DNA from: Sagittula sp. P11 | GTDB taxonomy: Bacteria > Pseudomonadota > Alphaproteobacteria > Rhodobacterales > Rhodobacteraceae | NCBI RefSeq assembly: GCF_002814095.1 | Contig: NZ_CP021913.1 | Location: forward strand, 3,196,001 to 3,260,000 | DNA: 64,000 bases | Direction of reading: 5' to 3' | Shown: positions 63,094 through 64,000 of the stretch, piece after piece | Layout of the letters: each line of letters starts with the position of its first letter | How positions within the stretch are numbered: position 1 is the stretch's first letter | Program-made: the position numbers and the translations under genes | Notes under the pieces: generated by a model | Database searches by the model: none | What the model saw: only the letters and a program-made list of their open reading frames with translations | What the model was told of the DNA's origin: nothing

Positions 63094-63780
63094 ATGACAG
63101 ACATGCCCGCTCCGATCACCGTCCTGATGCCAACCCTGAACGCGGCGGCCGACATGCCCCGCGCTCTGGCGTCGCTGGGCGAGGGGCTGACCGAAGGGCT
63201 GATCCGCGAACTGATCGTCAGCGACGGCGGCTCCACCGATGCGACGCTGGACATCGCCGATGCGGCGGGCGCCACGATCGTGACCGGCCCGGCCTCGCGC
63301 GGCGGGCAGTTGCGCCGCGGCGCGGTCCGGGCGCGGGCGGACTGGCTGATGGTGCTGCACGCCGACACCGTGCTGGGGCAGGGCTGGACCCGCCCCGCGG
63401 CCGAGGCCATCCGCCACGGGCAGGCGGGCTATTTCACCCTGCGCTTCGACGCCACGGGCCTCGCGCCGCGCGTCGTCGCGGGATGGGCCAACCTGCGGGC
63501 GCGGAGTTTCGGCCTGCCCTACGGCGATCAGGGCCTGCTGCTGCCGAAGGCGCTCTACGACGAGGTCGGCGGCTACCCGGACATCCCGCTGATGGAGGAC
63601 GTGGCCCTCGCCCGCGCGCTGAAGGGTCAGCTGAAGCCGCTGGACGTCATCGCCACCACATCGGCAGAGCGGTATCGCAGGCAGGGGTGGATCGTGCGCG
63701 GCGGGCGCAACCTCTCGACACTGACCCGCTACCTCGCCGGTGCCGATCCGGAGACGCTGGCACGCCGCTACCGGAGCTGA
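63094..63780 (+). CDS. family 2 glycosyltransferase (rSAM/selenodomain-associated type)
   Basis: 228 residues, GT-A fold. VLMPTLNAAADMPRALASL, ELIVSDGGSTDATLDIA, a DxD-like LHADTVLG, and MEDVALARALK. It resembles the short cytoplasmic GT2 proteins labelled TIGR04283. Donor and acceptor are unknown. The ATG at 63094 (MTDMPAP) is preferred over 63103; both have weak ribosome sites. Confidence 0.85.
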   Translation: MTDMPAPITVLMPTLNAAADMPRALASLGEGLTEGLIRELIVSDGGSTDATLDIADAAGATIVTGPASRGGQLRRGAVRARADWLMVLHADTVLGQGWTRPAAEAIRHGQAGYFTLRFDATGLAPRVVAGWANLRARSFGLPYGDQGLLLPKALYDEVGGYPDIPLMEDVALARALKGQLKPLDVIATTSAERYRRQGWIVRGGRNLSTLTRYLAGADPETLARRYRS

Positions 63781-63864
63781 CGTCAGGCCCGCCCCACAAG
63801 CGCAGCACGGGCGCTGATCGGGGACTGAATGGGCAAGTAGGCACCAAGTCAGCACAAGACCCCG

Positions 63865-63888
63865 TGAGAGGCCACAGCGCGCCTCTCA
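63865..63888. terminator. hairpin overlapping the stop of the ABC exporter gene
   Basis: TGAGAGGC (63865-63872) pairs with GCCTCTCA (63881-63888) around an 8-base loop. No T-run is evident. It lies between convergent genes. Confidence 0.45.
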
Positions 63889-64000
63889 GGCCGTTCCGGT
63901 GGCAGAAGCCCCTTCGTCCGCGTCGGCGGCGTCCCCGGCCTTCCGCGTCTCGAACTGCATCCGGTAGAGCGCGGCATAGGCGCCGCCCTTTTCCAGCAGC
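63886..64000 (-). CDS. C-terminal end of an ABC exporter (partial)
   Basis: Only the last 37 codons lie in the window. LLEKGGAYAALYRMQFE is the typical end of MsbA/multidrug-type exporters with fused membrane and ATPase domains, followed by an Ala/Asp-rich tail ending in TGTA. The rest is beyond the right edge. Confidence 0.7.
   Translation of the reverse strand, partial: LLEKGGAYAALYRMQFETRKAGDAADADEGASATGTA

Overview
The window looks like chromosomal DNA of a Rhodobacterales (roseobacter/Rhodobacteraceae) alphaproteobacterium. The evidence is high GC with strong third-position G/C, a hydrogenase locus in the same gene order as Rhodobacter capsulatus (hupTUV-hypF-hupSLC-DFGHJK-hypAB-hupR-hypCDE), a pcm-tolC-PopZ-like gene run, and dispersed hairpin repeats of a kind I associate with this family. 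The genus cannot be fixed from the sequence alone.

Layout. 0-1.2 kb: an AT-richer, foreign-looking end with an orphan gene whose protein ends in an SSB-like DDEIPF tail. 1.2-9.4 kb: a divergent ScfR-type regulator and an operon for glyoxylate/C4-CoA chemistry (serine-glyoxylate aminotransferase, malyl-CoA lyase, malate-CoA ligase alpha and beta, a MaoC-type hydratase and a CaiB-type CoA transferase). 9.6-13 kb: divergent oxyR and katG. 13.1-14.2 kb: a LysM protein of unknown role. 14.3-34.2 kb: one same-strand hydrogenase locus with an H2 sensor (HupU/HupV), kinase HupT, response regulator HupR, the membrane-bound uptake [NiFe] hydrogenase HupSLC and its maturation genes. 34.3-37.1 kb: a YihS-like AGE epimerase, then an SDR/TetR pair beside a broken integrase fragment. 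37.3-43.7 kb: a LacI regulator and a divergent Afu/Fbp-type ABC importer with an inositol-monophosphatase-family enzyme. 43.7-53.9 kb: a minus-strand block of DeoR regulator, PhnDCEE importer, HAD phosphatase and UgpBAEC importer, interrupted by an opposing toxin-antitoxin pair. 54-55.6 kb: a Na/Pi cotransporter. 55.7-64 kb: housekeeping genes (tRNA-Cys, pcm, tolC, a PopZ-like protein, efp, GNAT, fructosamine kinase, ygfZ, a glycosyltransferase and the tail of an ABC exporter).

How the genes work together. The 14-34 kb locus is a self-contained H2-oxidation unit in which HupUV senses H2, HupT/HupR relay the signal, HypA-F and HupD/F/G/H/J/K build and export the enzyme, and HupC passes electrons to quinone. 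The 2.7-9.4 kb operon handles glyoxylate, malyl-CoA and possibly mesaconyl-CoA or citramalyl-CoA, under a regulator family that senses short-chain acyl-CoAs. The 37-56 kb stretch reads as a scavenging region for phosphorylated organic compounds: three ABC importers, two phosphatases and a phosphate transporter. Clear oddities are a 58-codon His-rich membrane ORF between hupL and hupC, a HupR whose AAA+ domain has lost its ATPase and sigma54 signatures, a hairpin that overlaps the ribosome binding site of the GNAT gene, and two families of intergenic palindromic repeat.
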